This document shows positions 16,435-24,701 of a DNA stretch of 47,121 bases, in pieces. The notes beneath the pieces are model-generated. The model saw nothing but the letters and a program-made list of their open reading frames with translations, had not been told where the DNA came from and ran no database searches. Each line of letters opens with the position of its first letter. Within the stretch, counting starts at the first letter, position 1. The stretch spans positions 1 through 47,121 of IMG/VR virus record IMGVR_UViG_3300028772_000024. One strand, given 5' to 3'. This DNA is from a virus. The translations under genes were made by a program, and so were the position numbers.

Positions 16435-17025
16435 TTATACTATTTTAAAACCGTTAGATACTAATGCTGCAACTGTTGCAGGCGAAACGTCATAAGGTAA
16501 TTTAGCGGAATTAATCAACTCAAAAACCCACATTACAGGCATTACTCGTTCTCCACCCTGTACATTTTTTACAGCCTCTCCCAATAAGGCATTAACTGCA
16601 TATTTCAAAGCAGGAGTAGCTCCAGCTGCTGTTGCCTGTTCTAAATATGCGCCAGCAGTTGCGCCGACACACGGGGCACTCAAAGTAAGCGTATCGTACG
16701 CTGCATTTGTTTTATCAATCGAATTAATTGCGACAGCATCTCCCGATACGTATACAAATTCACCAACTGATAAAAGATTTTTCTTTGAAACTCTTGGTGC
16801 GGTAGTAGTTCCACCTGTTATTACAAGAGCGTTCTTCACAACGTGAACTATATGCGTAGATAGATCGAAATATATCGGAGTTCCTAATTTTACCGTTGTA
16901 CCAGCTGTTATTCCAGATGATGCAGCGAAATATCCTCCACCTTTACCATCGGTATATTGCTTATTATGATCCCAAATCTTAGGATCATTAATAGGAGCGT
17001 CAAAAAATTCTAAATCTTTTGCCAT
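16435..17025 (-). CDS. Probable head fibre/decoration protein
   Basis: 196 residues, starts MAKDLEFFDAPINDPKIWDH. Gly-, Ala- and Thr-rich with beta strands in the middle and a helical end (VSPATVAALVSNGFKIV). A gene of this type between scaffold and capsid is common in Bacteroidetes siphoviruses and is usually labelled head fibre or decoration protein. It sits two bases from the capsid gene. Assignment by position and composition. Confidence 0.5.
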   Translation of the reverse strand: MAKDLEFFDAPINDPKIWDHNKQYTDGKGGGYFAASSGITAGTTVKLGTPIYFDLSTHIVHVVKNALVITGGTTTAPRVSKKNLLSVGEFVYVSGDAVAINSIDKTNAAYDTLTLSAPCVGATAGAYLEQATAAGATPALKYAVNALLGEAVKNVQGGERVMPVMWVFELINSAKLPYDVSPATVAALVSNGFKIV

Positions 17026-17028
17026 TGT

Positions 17029-17649
17029 TTATTTTTTTAATTGTTTATCTCTTTTTTCCTGTAACCTTTTGACTGAATCTGAAACAGACTTATCGCCATC
17101 TGACGCATTTACGCTTGAACTCGAACTTGTTGCATAAGATTTAAGACCTCGACTAACCATTAATTGACGATACTTATCAGCGGCAGCATCAATTTCTGCA
17201 TTCGTAGCAGTAATTGGCAGTGAGCTTTTAAGCATGGTTACTTCTAACGGGTCAAATCCCTTGGTTTTTGTTTCGACATAAGCATCGAATTGAGCTTTTG
17301 CGGTAGTTTCTTTCGTAGTTTTAATATCACCCATAAGTAAGTCAAGTTTGTCTTGTATTGCTTTTAGTTCTGGTGAAACCACTGTTTCGGCAGGTTTAGA
17401 TTGCTCTGCTGGTTTACTTCTCGCTTTATCAAGAAGAGCCTGCAAAGTTTTAACCGTACCTCCGTCTGCTAATTTCTTTAACTCGTCTTCTGTATATTCC
17501 GTAATGTCTTTCGGTTTCGCAGTGAATGTTTTGGCAGTACCAACCCATGCATCTAACGCCTCCTGTGTTTCAAACGAAATCCCAATTGCGAGTTTTTCAT
17601 CAATCCCCTCCGATTGGAGTTTACTGACTATTACTTCATTTTCAATCAT
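17029..17649 (-). CDS. Capsid scaffold protein
   Basis: 206 residues, highly charged, Lys/Glu/Ala-rich and mostly helical. A central helix reads PELKAIQDKLDLLMGDIKTT, a Ser run follows, and the C-terminus is basic (KRLQEKRDKQLKK). This is the typical profile of a phage scaffold that guides capsid assembly and then leaves. It comes immediately before the head proteins. A TATATTTG box lies 20 bases upstream of its ATG. Confidence 0.75.
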   Translation of the reverse strand: MIENEVIVSKLQSEGIDEKLAIGISFETQEALDAWVGTAKTFTAKPKDITEYTEDELKKLADGGTVKTLQALLDKARSKPAEQSKPAETVVSPELKAIQDKLDLLMGDIKTTKETTAKAQFDAYVETKTKGFDPLEVTMLKSSLPITATNAEIDAAADKYRQLMVSRGLKSYATSSSSSVNASDGDKSVSDSVKRLQEKRDKQLKK

Positions 17650-17669
17650 AGTGTTTATTTAATTTGTTG

Positions 17670-17677
17670 CAAATATA
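17670..17677 (-). promoter_or_regulatory. Promoter -7 box for the scaffold/capsid genes
   Basis: TATATTTG on the minus strand, 20 bases before the scaffold ATG. Upstream is GTTATACTA, similar to the GTTATACAACA seen before the chaperone and tape measure genes but at a different spacing. Confidence 0.5.
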
Positions 17678-17710
17678 ATTAATTCTTTATTTAGTATAAC
17701 TTTTTTATAG

Positions 17711-17938
17711 TTAAAGATTGTTATTAGTTTTAGAATGTCTATATTTATAAATCTTATACCTAATTTCAGTTATTGAATCTCCAGTCCTTTGTAGACTATC
17801 CTTAAACTCGTACATATCAAATATCGTTTTTAAAAACTCAATAAATTGCTGTATTACGAATATAGCATATCCTATTGGAATGAATATACACATAAATATA
17901 AATGCTAATACTTCTAATTTCCAATTTTTCTTTTCCAT
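17711..17938 (-). CDS. Small membrane protein
   Basis: 75 residues with one strong hydrophobic segment at ~10-32 (VLAFIFMCIFIPIGYAIFVI) after a basic N-terminus, then a charged tail. The layout predicts a single membrane span. It lies between portal and scaffold. Phage small membrane proteins of this kind may act in lysis or exclusion, but nothing here decides that. Confidence 0.6.
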   Translation of the reverse strand: MEKKNWKLEVLAFIFMCIFIPIGYAIFVIQQFIEFLKTIFDMYEFKDSLQRTGDSITEIRYKIYKYRHSKTNNNL

Positions 17939-17939
17939 C

Positions 17940-19484
17940 TTAATTTACCCCTCCCTGATTTCTTACATTCTCTGCCGCACTTGCAGTAGTTTTTAAGTTA
18001 GCTTCAACCTTTGCCTTAGCTGCTGCATCTGCTGCAACCTTAGCCTTTAATTGCGCCTCTGCTGCCGTTTCACTTTTGAGTTCCTCCATTGTCTCAGGCG
18101 TATTAATAGTCAATATCCTGACAGCATTCTCAACAGATGTAATACCTGCACCAACAGCAACTGCAAGCATATTAACTGTTTCATCAACCGATGATGGCAA
18201 TAGAGAATTATAATTGAAACTAATATCCAAATCCTTCATTCCTGTAAGTTCGGGGTATAGCTCAGTTGCCATATCTTTTACGATACTGATAATTCTTGAA
18301 ATAAACTCATCGTGAATTTCACGTTTTTCTGCTACCTTAACAAAAGCCTGCAAGAATGTGAGTTTCATTGATTGAGTTGATAAGTTACCGTTTTTCATAT
18401 CGGTCATTAACTTATTTAAGTCAGGCCATGTAAAGCGATAAATATCATTTTCGTTATTCTGCATTTCAAGTTTAATAGATTCAGGAGCTGATGTAACCTC
18501 TAAGTACTTCATGTCGGCATTGCTACCTGTTTTGGCATCGAATCCACTCGCTCCATCAATCTCGTATATTTTTACGGTTGCATTGTAGACTGGCTTTTTG
18601 GATAATTTACCATGAACTACTAATGCCGGATTACCGATACGGACATTTACGTCCGAGTGCATTGATCGAGAATAGTCTTGAAGAGATATAAGGTCTTTTA
18701 CATATTCAAATTCCGATGCATCTTGTTCGAGATAAGCGAACAATAACTTTTTAGTCTGCATGGGGTTATCAATATGCTCAATGAAAGTAACTCCTTCATA
18801 TCTATCAACGCCTAAGTCAGTCCATATCTCGGTAGTTGGAACATTCATTCTAAGTACTCCATCGACTATCTTATCACGTTTATATTCAATCGTAACAGCA
18901 TCAATCTTGTTCGCATCATCACGATGTCTATAAATCTTATATCCATCTTTAAATGATAGCACCTTACCCCTTAAACTAACTCCATCATACATAAATTGAA
19001 TTGCAGATCTTGTCTCAATTCCGCACATTCTTGTTGCTTTTTTAATCAGCGACATCATACGTAGGTCTTTGTTCCAAATATCGGTAAACTTAGCAAAAGC
19101 ATCCTGAATGTTTTGGTCGTTGCGATTACCATTCAGCACTAAATCAATATCATTCCCATACAGAAAAGCCACCATGTTAGCGACTATTTGTTGTGGATAT
19201 GGTAGAGCGAGTTTAGTTTGGCGAACTTTTACTGACTTCTTTTCAATCTTACCATCTGGGGCTTCAACATCCTCCATCACATAGTAGTCTTCCTTGTCTT
19301 GGTCTATATGTATCGGGTGATGATTTTCGTAGAAACGAATATCCCTCGCAATCTGACCATAGGTAATACGGTTACAGTTTTTGCGTAAAATGGTTAACTG
19401 CTCTGAAAAGGATAGAGTTTTTATTTGCTCTATATCTAAATGATCTGGGGATAATCCCAATGATAATCCTAATTCTCCATCCAT
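17940..19484 (-). CDS. Portal protein
   Basis: 514 residues, next to large terminase. It fits the SPP1 gp6-like portal family: an N-terminal region with KLALPYPQQIVANMVAFLYG, a middle beta-rich wing region, a conserved stretch around FTWPDLNKLMTDMKNG, and an Ala/Lys-rich helical C-terminus (~480-510). The portal forms the dodecameric ring at the capsid vertex through which DNA enters. The start is the ATG before MDGELGLSLGLSPDH. Confidence 0.85.
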   Translation of the reverse strand: MDGELGLSLGLSPDHLDIEQIKTLSFSEQLTILRKNCNRITYGQIARDIRFYENHHPIHIDQDKEDYYVMEDVEAPDGKIEKKSVKVRQTKLALPYPQQIVANMVAFLYGNDIDLVLNGNRNDQNIQDAFAKFTDIWNKDLRMMSLIKKATRMCGIETRSAIQFMYDGVSLRGKVLSFKDGYKIYRHRDDANKIDAVTIEYKRDKIVDGVLRMNVPTTEIWTDLGVDRYEGVTFIEHIDNPMQTKKLLFAYLEQDASEFEYVKDLISLQDYSRSMHSDVNVRIGNPALVVHGKLSKKPVYNATVKIYEIDGASGFDAKTGSNADMKYLEVTSAPESIKLEMQNNENDIYRFTWPDLNKLMTDMKNGNLSTQSMKLTFLQAFVKVAEKREIHDEFISRIISIVKDMATELYPELTGMKDLDISFNYNSLLPSSVDETVNMLAVAVGAGITSVENAVRILTINTPETMEELKSETAAEAQLKAKVAADAAAKAKVEANLKTTASAAENVRNQGGVN

Positions 19485-19570
19485 TTTTATATTATTTATT
19501 ATTAATTAGTTATGAGTTAATATATAAATTAACTATGCTTATTGTATATAATTTATTGGTAAAATTGTGG

Positions 19571-21037
19571 CTATATATTTATCTGATTTATCCCAATCTC
19601 AATGCTCTCCCAATTACTTCTACCGCTTTTAGACTCTACAACCTTATTATTAAATCCCATCTCGTCAGTAAATCTTCTTAGCATACTCAATGAATCGGGA
19701 GCATCATCTTTTTGTTTTTCTACTTTAGCTAAGTAAGTTAGCAATTGTTGTAATGCTCTATCGTATTGACTTCCCGGCTTTACGTCATTTCTAAATACAC
19801 AATGATTCTTAATCCATGCACTATCAGTAAAGATACGAGTCTCTTTGTTTGATGTGGTAAACTGCCATGTAACATTTGTTTCTACCTCTTTTGAAATGCC
19901 TAAAGCAAATATACGTCCACCATTATTACTCTCAAATCGCATTAGATTGACGTTGTTTTCATTCAAATTCCCAATCAATAACGGTTCTGTAACCTCAACT
20001 GGTTGGTCTGTAAAAATCCAGTCGTAAATATAATACAAATCTCCGTATTTCTTTGTAAGAGGAGCAGATAAATAATCATGTCCTTCATCTGCAACGTCAC
20101 ATACGCCTAAATTTGAATCCATTGAATCAATCGGAAGTTTGCCATCATACCATTTTAAGTCATCATGGTCAAATAGTCTACCCTTAATATCAATTGGCTC
20201 TTGTTGATATTCTGCAAACCAAATTGGTTCGGCAATCTTATTTTTTACATCGAGATAGTGTTCAGTGCTTTGAACATCTTCGCAAAATGACTTATTCTTT
20301 TTAGTGAGAGCCGACACCTTAATAATGTTTTCTTTTTTATAATCGCCACGAGCTTCATTTATGCCGATAATATCATTTGTTCTCCAGCGAGTGCCCACAT
20401 CAATTTGGCAGCATCCACGCTCAACACGTGAACCCCTTGCTGATTCTGACCATTCTATTGTCTTTTGATTTACGGACTCACTGAGGGCATCTGTGATACC
20501 TCTATAAAGGTCATCCGATATATCAAGCATGGATGCACCGATACCGATAATAGTTCCACCCGTACCGCCACCAAAATAACTACTTTGGGTTGCGGTTTCT
20601 AATGCCCATGTTTTTACTCCTTTGGAACGTAATCTAACACCAAATAACCCGTACCATTTATCAGCACCGACTATTTCTCTAACATCCTTACTAAGTTTTT
20701 CATATAGAGTAGATGTACATGTATTACGCATTACAGACTTATCGGGGAAGTGACCTAACATAAATGCGCAGAAAAGAGAGACAATATACGATTTTCCTGA
20801 CCTCGGCGGGAGGCTAATTGCCACTCTTATAACTTCTTCGTTCTTATATGAATCGTATACACGTTGTAAAATTTCTGCTATGTCTTTTAGGAATGGTCGT
20901 CTTGAATAAAACTTAAAATCGTGGTATAGGCAATACTCCCAAAAATCACCACGCTTGATATTTCTCCTGCGAAGCTCTATCCTTGCAGCAGCCTTCATTT
21001 CGAGCGAATGTCTATCGAGTATTGTCTGTTTTTCCAT
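19571..21037 (-). CDS. terL: Terminase large subunit
   Basis: 488 residues. Walker A is seen as LPPRSGKSYIVSLF near residue 80, with an ATPase core following (GGTGGTIIGIGASMLDISDD). The C-terminal nuclease half includes SNLGVCDVADEGHDY, where an Asp starts the RNase H-like metal site, and later LRRFTDEMGF. It pumps and cuts DNA during packaging. It is upstream of the portal in the usual order. The symbol is the generic family name. Confidence 0.92.
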   Translation of the reverse strand: MEKQTILDRHSLEMKAAARIELRRRNIKRGDFWEYCLYHDFKFYSRRPFLKDIAEILQRVYDSYKNEEVIRVAISLPPRSGKSYIVSLFCAFMLGHFPDKSVMRNTCTSTLYEKLSKDVREIVGADKWYGLFGVRLRSKGVKTWALETATQSSYFGGGTGGTIIGIGASMLDISDDLYRGITDALSESVNQKTIEWSESARGSRVERGCCQIDVGTRWRTNDIIGINEARGDYKKENIIKVSALTKKNKSFCEDVQSTEHYLDVKNKIAEPIWFAEYQQEPIDIKGRLFDHDDLKWYDGKLPIDSMDSNLGVCDVADEGHDYLSAPLTKKYGDLYYIYDWIFTDQPVEVTEPLLIGNLNENNVNLMRFESNNGGRIFALGISKEVETNVTWQFTTSNKETRIFTDSAWIKNHCVFRNDVKPGSQYDRALQQLLTYLAKVEKQKDDAPDSLSMLRRFTDEMGFNNKVVESKSGRSNWESIEIGINQINI

Positions 21038-21220
21038 TTATAGCAATTCTATTTCTTTCTTGACTTTATTCCAATACTCAATAAATTTATATTGCGTGCA
21101 AATTGATATAATTTCATTAACGCAAATTATAACAGCATCTTTTACACCTGAATAATCTATATCGAGTGATATGTGGTCAAATTTATTAACCAACTCTTGT
21201 GCTTTTTCTTTTGGTGTCAT
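21038..21220 (-). CDS. Small helical phage protein
   Basis: 60 residues: MTPKEKAQELVNKFDHI, then VKDAVIICVNEIISI and a C-terminal YWNKVKKEIELL. This pattern is common in small proteins of Bacteroidetes phages, though the function is unknown to me. The ATG overlaps the previous stop (ATGA). It lies directly before the large terminase gene, so it may be cotranslated with it. Confidence 0.75.
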   Translation of the reverse strand: MTPKEKAQELVNKFDHISLDIDYSGVKDAVIICVNEIISICTQYKFIEYWNKVKKEIELL

Positions 21221-21546
21221 CCCTTGTCGTCTATAGGTTCTACTTCTTTGGAGGAGTCAACAATAGGGGCAGGTTCTTCAACCTTTGTCGTAGCCATCCC
21301 AACTAAACTCAGCGCATCAATCATCTCCTCTTCATTATCACCCTTAATCTTGAACCACTTTTTAAGTACCTCAATATCAGTACAAGCATACATTTCGCCG
21401 TATTGCTCATCTGCTTTTATAGTGTTAAAACTTTTAGGTTCTGCTAAATTGCGTGAACCGTTTTTCTTGTCTGAATAGAATTTAACTGTTGTTGGTTTAA
21501 ATCCTTTTTGTTTTGCAAGTTTTGCAAGTGATAGTGATATATCCAT
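21217..21546 (-). CDS. Unknown protein, 109 residues
   Basis: I choose the ATG at 21546 (MDISLSLAKLAKQKGFKPTT), one base after the previous stop; a longer frame to 21627 would overlap that gene. The middle contains FNTIKADEQYGEMYACTDIE and the C-terminus is acidic and Pro/Val-rich (EEPAPIVDSSKEVEPID). No domain recognised. Its place between the terminase subunits suggests a packaging accessory (inference). Confidence 0.65.
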   Translation of the reverse strand: MDISLSLAKLAKQKGFKPTTVKFYSDKKNGSRNLAEPKSFNTIKADEQYGEMYACTDIEVLKKWFKIKGDNEEEMIDALSLVGMATTKVEEPAPIVDSSKEVEPIDDKG

Positions 21547-21547
21547 T

Positions 21548-21826
21548 TTATTTAGTGTTAATTGTATAATCCATTCTTGAATATCCTCCGCTTGCGTTGA
21601 CCGATGATACTTGTTTTTGTGAGTCAATTCCGCTTAATGCAGATAAGCATTTACCATATCTATATTCGATACTACTTCCATTTTTTACGCAGAAATAGCC
21701 CCACTCACCAGTTCTTGATAGAACTTCGTCTAATAATTCTTTTACTGTATAATCCTTGTCAAGGATAACCTCGTATCCTGACATACAATCCCCTCTTGTC
21801 GGTGCATTTTGTCTTAGTTTGAGCAT
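21548..21826 (-). CDS. Unknown protein, 92 residues
   Basis: Starts at MLKLRQNAPTRGDCMSGYEV; an alternative ATG at residue 15 is possible. The core EWGYFCVKNGSSIEYRYGKC is beta-rich. It is 5 bases downstream of the small terminase gene and one base upstream of the next start, so it is part of the packaging operon. No family recognised. Confidence 0.65.
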   Translation of the reverse strand: MLKLRQNAPTRGDCMSGYEVILDKDYTVKELLDEVLSRTGEWGYFCVKNGSSIEYRYGKCLSALSGIDSQKQVSSVNASGGYSRMDYTINTK

Positions 21827-21831
21827 AATTT

Positions 21832-22431
21832 TTACTTCTTTTTACTTTGTTTCACCTCTTGATAATCCACCTCAACCCCTGCCATTTCAGCAAGTTCTTT
21901 ATCTGTATATTTCGATAACCCTGAGTCGCTGATCTCTTTTGGTGCGGGTTGAGCATACTGCATGATATTTATTATCTTATCCACTATTGCCATTTTGTCC
22001 GCAATCTCAAATTTCACTCCGAATTTACCGAACTCAATTTTTTTAGCGGAAAGGCGCATTGCCTCGCTCCACTCTCCAGTTTTTTTTAACTCAGACATAT
22101 CCTCGTTAAAATAGTCTGCAAGGGATACGTTGAACATATCGGCTAATCCGGTAACTACCGATTCCTTCGTTAAATTACGATAGGTAATCCGCTCTCTCTC
22201 TAATTGATTTACACGAGCTATAACATCGTTATTCTCTAATAGTAATAATGCCATGTTGTTAGCATCATCCGCATTAAGAGTAACTCCAAAAGCAGCGTTG
22301 TAGCTTTTTTCGATGCCATCACGAGAAACAATCATGCGACAGAATTGTTCACGAGAATCGTCGAGCATAACAGACTTTCGAGCAGGTTGTGTAATTCTCA
22401 ATATTCCAAGTTCAGGAGTTTCTTCTGGCAT
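21832..22431 (-). CDS. terS: Terminase small subunit
   Basis: 199 residues from the ATG at 22431 (MPEETPELGILRITQPARKS). A frame extension to 22452 would start inside the promoter box, so I reject it. The middle has a helix-turn-helix-like region (REQFCRMIVSRDGIEKSYNA) and LLENNDVIARVNQLERERIT, in the style of small terminases that recognise phage DNA. It leads the packaging gene cluster. A diverged copy of its first 13 codons lies at 23153-23194, on the far side of a homing endonuclease gene. Confidence 0.8.
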   Translation of the reverse strand: MPEETPELGILRITQPARKSVMLDDSREQFCRMIVSRDGIEKSYNAAFGVTLNADDANNMALLLLENNDVIARVNQLERERITYRNLTKESVVTGLADMFNVSLADYFNEDMSELKKTGEWSEAMRLSAKKIEFGKFGVKFEIADKMAIVDKIINIMQYAQPAPKEISDSGLSKYTDKELAEMAGVEVDYQEVKQSKKK

Positions 22432-22449
22432 ATCTATAATTTTATTGTG

Positions 22450-22457
22450 CAAATATA
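22450..22457 (-). promoter_or_regulatory. Promoter -7 box for the small terminase gene
   Basis: TATATTTG on the minus strand, about 20 bases before the ATG, with no obvious -33 box. It may replace the translational coupling lost when the endonuclease gene entered. Confidence 0.5.
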
Positions 22458-22478
22458 TACATTATTTTTTAATTTACT

Positions 22479-23006
22479 CTATAATTGCATTTTTAGTTCA
22501 TTTTGGTAAGCGTTATGAGCTTCTAATTCTGTTGGAAAACGACCAAGATATTTACGTTTTCTATTTGTAGTTATGTAGGATTCCCAATTTCCATCTCTTT
22601 TAAAGAAGCTAACGCCAGTAAATTCTGAAGAGTATTTTTCTTTGTTCTTCTTGAAGCATATAGAATTATTTTCTCTCGATGTTACAACATGTAGATTCGA
22701 TAATCTGTTATTGGTTTTATCCCCATCTATATGGTCGATTACTAATGTGTTTCCGTTTATTGTATGACCTAAAAATGCTATGGCAACTAACTGATGAACT
22801 GACATAGTTCTTGCCGTTCCATTCTTTTTTATACTAAATATCCTATACCCAGACCTATTTGCAGACTTTAGAATACGGCTATTTACCTTTCTCATACAAA
22901 ATCCATTAAGAGCCAATCTATCAACGCTCCTTACTCTTCCTAAATTGCTGACTTGGTAATAACCCTCATATTCAGGCACATCCTTCCAAATCTCTATTTC
23001 TTCCAT
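22479..23006 (-). CDS. HNH homing endonuclease (NUMOD4-HNH-AP2)
   Basis: 175 residues. A NUMOD4 DNA-binding motif at the N-terminus (WKDVPEYEGYYQVSNLGRVR) is followed by an HNH core at ~85-115 (VIDHIDGDKTNNRLSNLHVV, with SRENN after it) and an AP2-like C-terminal strand region (FTGVSFFKRDGNW, then YLGRFPTELEAHNAY). Free-standing enzymes of this kind cut a related phage lacking the gene and spread by repair. It has its own promoter and interleaved-stem leader and splits the small terminase gene from its former upstream neighbour. Two relatives are at 35341 and 37048. Confidence 0.93.
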   Translation of the reverse strand: MEEIEIWKDVPEYEGYYQVSNLGRVRSVDRLALNGFCMRKVNSRILKSANRSGYRIFSIKKNGTARTMSVHQLVAIAFLGHTINGNTLVIDHIDGDKTNNRLSNLHVVTSRENNSICFKKNKEKYSSEFTGVSFFKRDGNWESYITTNRKRKYLGRFPTELEAHNAYQNELKMQL

Positions 23007-23014
23007 AATAAAAA

Positions 23015-23098
23015 AAATAGTCCCAAATTTCAGTAGGAAATTGCTGCTTCCTGACTTACTCTAAGGGACTTATAAATTAGTTTTACATGCAGCAACAT
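23015..23098 (-). ncRNA. Interleaved-stem leader RNA, copy L5
   Basis: On the minus strand, P1 is TTGCTGC (plus 23089-23095) with GCAGCAA (plus 23041-23047). P2 is AAGTCCC (plus 23065-23071) with GGGACT (plus 23019-23024) and a U-tract. Both stems differ in sequence from the other copies yet still pair. The linker AAAACTAATTTA resembles the shared linker. Confidence 0.75.
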
Positions 23099-23105
23099 GT
23101 ATCTA

Positions 23106-23113
23106 CAAATATG
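23106..23113 (-). promoter_or_regulatory. Promoter -7 box for the homing endonuclease
   Basis: The minus strand reads CATATTTG, one base off TAnnTTTG, about ten bases before P1 of leader L5. Confidence 0.45.
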
Positions 23114-23152
23114 GTTATTATTTTTATTCTTCGTAAACTAATTAACAATTAT

Positions 23153-23194
23153 TTAAGTAATTCGGAGTATGCCGAGTTCTGGTTCTTCGCTCAT
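23153..23194 (-). pseudogene. Remnant of the small terminase 5' end (13 codons)
   Basis: Reads MSEEPELGILRIT then TAA. The real terminase start is MPEETPELGILRIT. The nine codons for PELGILRIT are the same amino acids with six or more synonymous base changes. Its ATG overlaps the stop of the upstream gene (ATGA), the coupling an intact terminase gene would have had. This marks the insertion point of the endonuclease cassette. Confidence 0.75.
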
Positions 23195-23457
23195 AATAAT
23201 TCAAAATAATGAGCAACAATAAATCCGTCATGTATTTGACATGTGCCAAGATACATTCTATTTGAATCAGCCATATCGCTACCCGTCATACATATTTCTA
23301 TGTTTTTTACAACAGGCTCGTTATTAGGCTCTACAAGATACCATAAGCATACAGTTCCGAGCTGTTGCTGAATGCATAAAAATTCTGAATATGCAGGAAC
23401 TTCTATTTGCTGAATAGCATCTTTATAATCTAATTTATATTTCCATATCTGTTTCAT
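23191..23457 (-). CDS. Unknown protein, 88 residues
   Basis: I choose the ATG at 23457 (MKQIWKYKLDYKDAIQQIEV) because it forms an ATGA overlap with the nuclease gene before it; an ATG at 23475 is possible. The beta-rich core includes AYSEFLCIQQQLGTVCLWYL, and the C-terminus ends in FIVAHYFELL. Similar small proteins, beginning 'K.W.Y.L' and describing a short beta fold, occur in many phages, but the function is not known to me. Confidence 0.7.
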   Translation of the reverse strand: MKQIWKYKLDYKDAIQQIEVPAYSEFLCIQQQLGTVCLWYLVEPNNEPVVKNIEICMTGSDMADSNRMYLGTCQIHDGFIVAHYFELL

Positions 23458-23846
23458 AGTTCTGATATTAAACATCCATTTGTTAATATACAGTCAATCT
23501 CTTCCTTAAACTGCTCTAAACTTCTTATCTCGCAAAATGCCCCACCTTGTTTTACCAATGCAGCACCAACTTCCAATTGCTCTTTTGATAATTTATCTTT
23601 ATCTACCTTGAAATCAAACATATATAATCTACCAGCGTAATAAAATTCATAGTCTAACACCCCTTTAACTAATCCTACAGCCTTCAAAGTCGACATGATT
23701 CTTAGTTTTACGTTTAACGGTATCACTCTCTCTAATATCAAAGGTAATCCATTAAAGTTTGCATGGAATAATCCTCGTAGTTCTGGGTGTTCATTATGGA
23801 GAAAAAGGTGCGATTGTGATTGAAGCTTTTCGTGACTTGCTGCCAT
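23454..23846 (-). CDS. VRR-NUC domain nuclease
   Basis: 130 residues. The core KAVGLVKGVLDYEFYYAGRL, MFDFKVDKDKLSKEQ and an ending with EIRSLEQFKEEI match the phage VRR-NUC family of PD-(D/E)xK nucleases: Asp in GVLDYE, then D-F-K as the catalytic D/E-x-K. These may process DNA junctions or the packaging substrate. It overlaps the next gene by four bases. Confidence 0.8.
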   Translation of the reverse strand: MAASHEKLQSQSHLFLHNEHPELRGLFHANFNGLPLILERVIPLNVKLRIMSTLKAVGLVKGVLDYEFYYAGRLYMFDFKVDKDKLSKEQLEVGAALVKQGGAFCEIRSLEQFKEEIDCILTNGCLISEL

Positions 23847-23851
23847 GGTGA

Positions 23852-24268
23852 TTAGTTTTTGGTATATACTTTATTTATTTCTTTAAACACATACTCAACA
23901 AGATAAGCATATTGTTCGTTTCCATCACAATAATTTTGGCTCGACATTCCGAGTGATTCAAATATATAATCTGCAATATGAACCGATTCATGGACTACAG
24001 ATGAAACATCGCATGGATTTAAAAGAAAAACTATAATGCCAATATCATTTTTTGAGCTTATAGCTTCAATCACAGATGCTCTTACATTGTCAAAATAATT
24101 AGATTTATATCCATCATGTATTAACTTAAACGTTCCATCAGTTCTTTTAGTTTTAAACTTTAGTCCTTTTATAAAACACTCGATGCATTCAACTCCTCTT
24201 AAATCTACTACCCATATTTTACGTGGATAGATTTGAATGTCGATTTCGTGGATGCGCTTAGTGGTCAT
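23852..24268 (-). CDS. Putative HExxH zinc metallopeptidase-like protein
   Basis: 138 residues. The segment SSVVHESVHIADYIFESLGM has an H-E-S-V-H zinc motif near residue 95, and a following NEQYAYLVEYVF provides a candidate third ligand (Glu). The N-terminal half is beta-rich with GTFKLIHDGYKSNY. No signal peptide, so it would be cytoplasmic. Substrate unknown. Its start overlaps the small membrane protein gene upstream. Confidence 0.65.
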   Translation of the reverse strand: MTTKRIHEIDIQIYPRKIWVVDLRGVECIECFIKGLKFKTKRTDGTFKLIHDGYKSNYFDNVRASVIEAISSKNDIGIIVFLLNPCDVSSVVHESVHIADYIFESLGMSSQNYCDGNEQYAYLVEYVFKEINKVYTKN

Positions 24269-24377
24269 CTCTGTGCTTTTCGCTTATATCATAACCGAGA
24301 CAATAACCTGAATAAAATATGATAGCCGACAAGACTATTGTACCGACTATTGTAATTACTGAAATTGGAATTATCAT
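24258..24377 (-). CDS. Small membrane protein, 39 residues
   Basis: Starts with MIIPISVITIVGTIVLSAII and continues into a Tyr/Gly-rich end and an HRDDH tail. Almost all of residues 1-27 are hydrophobic, a single membrane span. It overlaps the HExxH gene by 11 bases in another frame, consistent with a coupled pair. Function unknown; size and shape would suit a lysis or membrane accessory peptide. Confidence 0.55.
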   Translation of the reverse strand: MIIPISVITIVGTIVLSAIIFYSGYCLGYDISEKHRDDH

Positions 24378-24529
24378 TTTATTGATTTTTTGTAACAGTA
24401 TCCAGTATCATCCGACTACTGCTTTTAAGTTTAACACCTGTCTTTCGCTTTCTGTTGCCAAGTTGCGAAATGTCAACTCCGAGTCTTACTCAGCTCCTAA
24501 TTTCTGACTTAGGTTGGACTTATTTACTG

Positions 24530-24602
24530 AGCTTCCTGTCAGGATCGAACTGACGACAATATCATTACAAATGATAGGCTCTACCTGCTGAGCTAAAGAA
24601 GC
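24530..24602 (-). tRNA. tRNA-Thr (anticodon TGT)
   Basis: On the minus strand, acceptor GCTTCTT pairs with AGGAAGC (one G-U). The D arm is GCTC-AGCAGGTA-GAGC, the anticodon arm TATCA-TTTGTAA-TGATA with anticodon TGT, and the T arm GTCAG-TTCGATC-CTGAC. Length is 73 nt; CCA is not encoded. Anticodon UGU reads ACA, a frequent codon in AT-rich phage genes. A promoter lies about 100 bases upstream. Confidence 0.93.
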
Positions 24603-24701
24603 GGTTTAAATAGGCAGCACCGTCCTATTAATGTATGGTTTTAGGTTTTATTTATTCGCAGCGACCATCTTTACCTTTAACGCCGATAGTGTTTATCGTT
24701 G

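Noticed and set aside
22432-22452. Longer N-terminus for the small terminase from a TTG at 22452
   Set aside because: The TTG lies within the TATATTTG promoter box; the ATG at 22431 aligns with the stub at 23194.
24400-24520. A second tRNA next to tRNA-Thr
   Set aside because: Hairpins such as CCTAA/TTAGG exist on the minus strand, but no cloverleaf with T-arm and acceptor pairing can be drawn.
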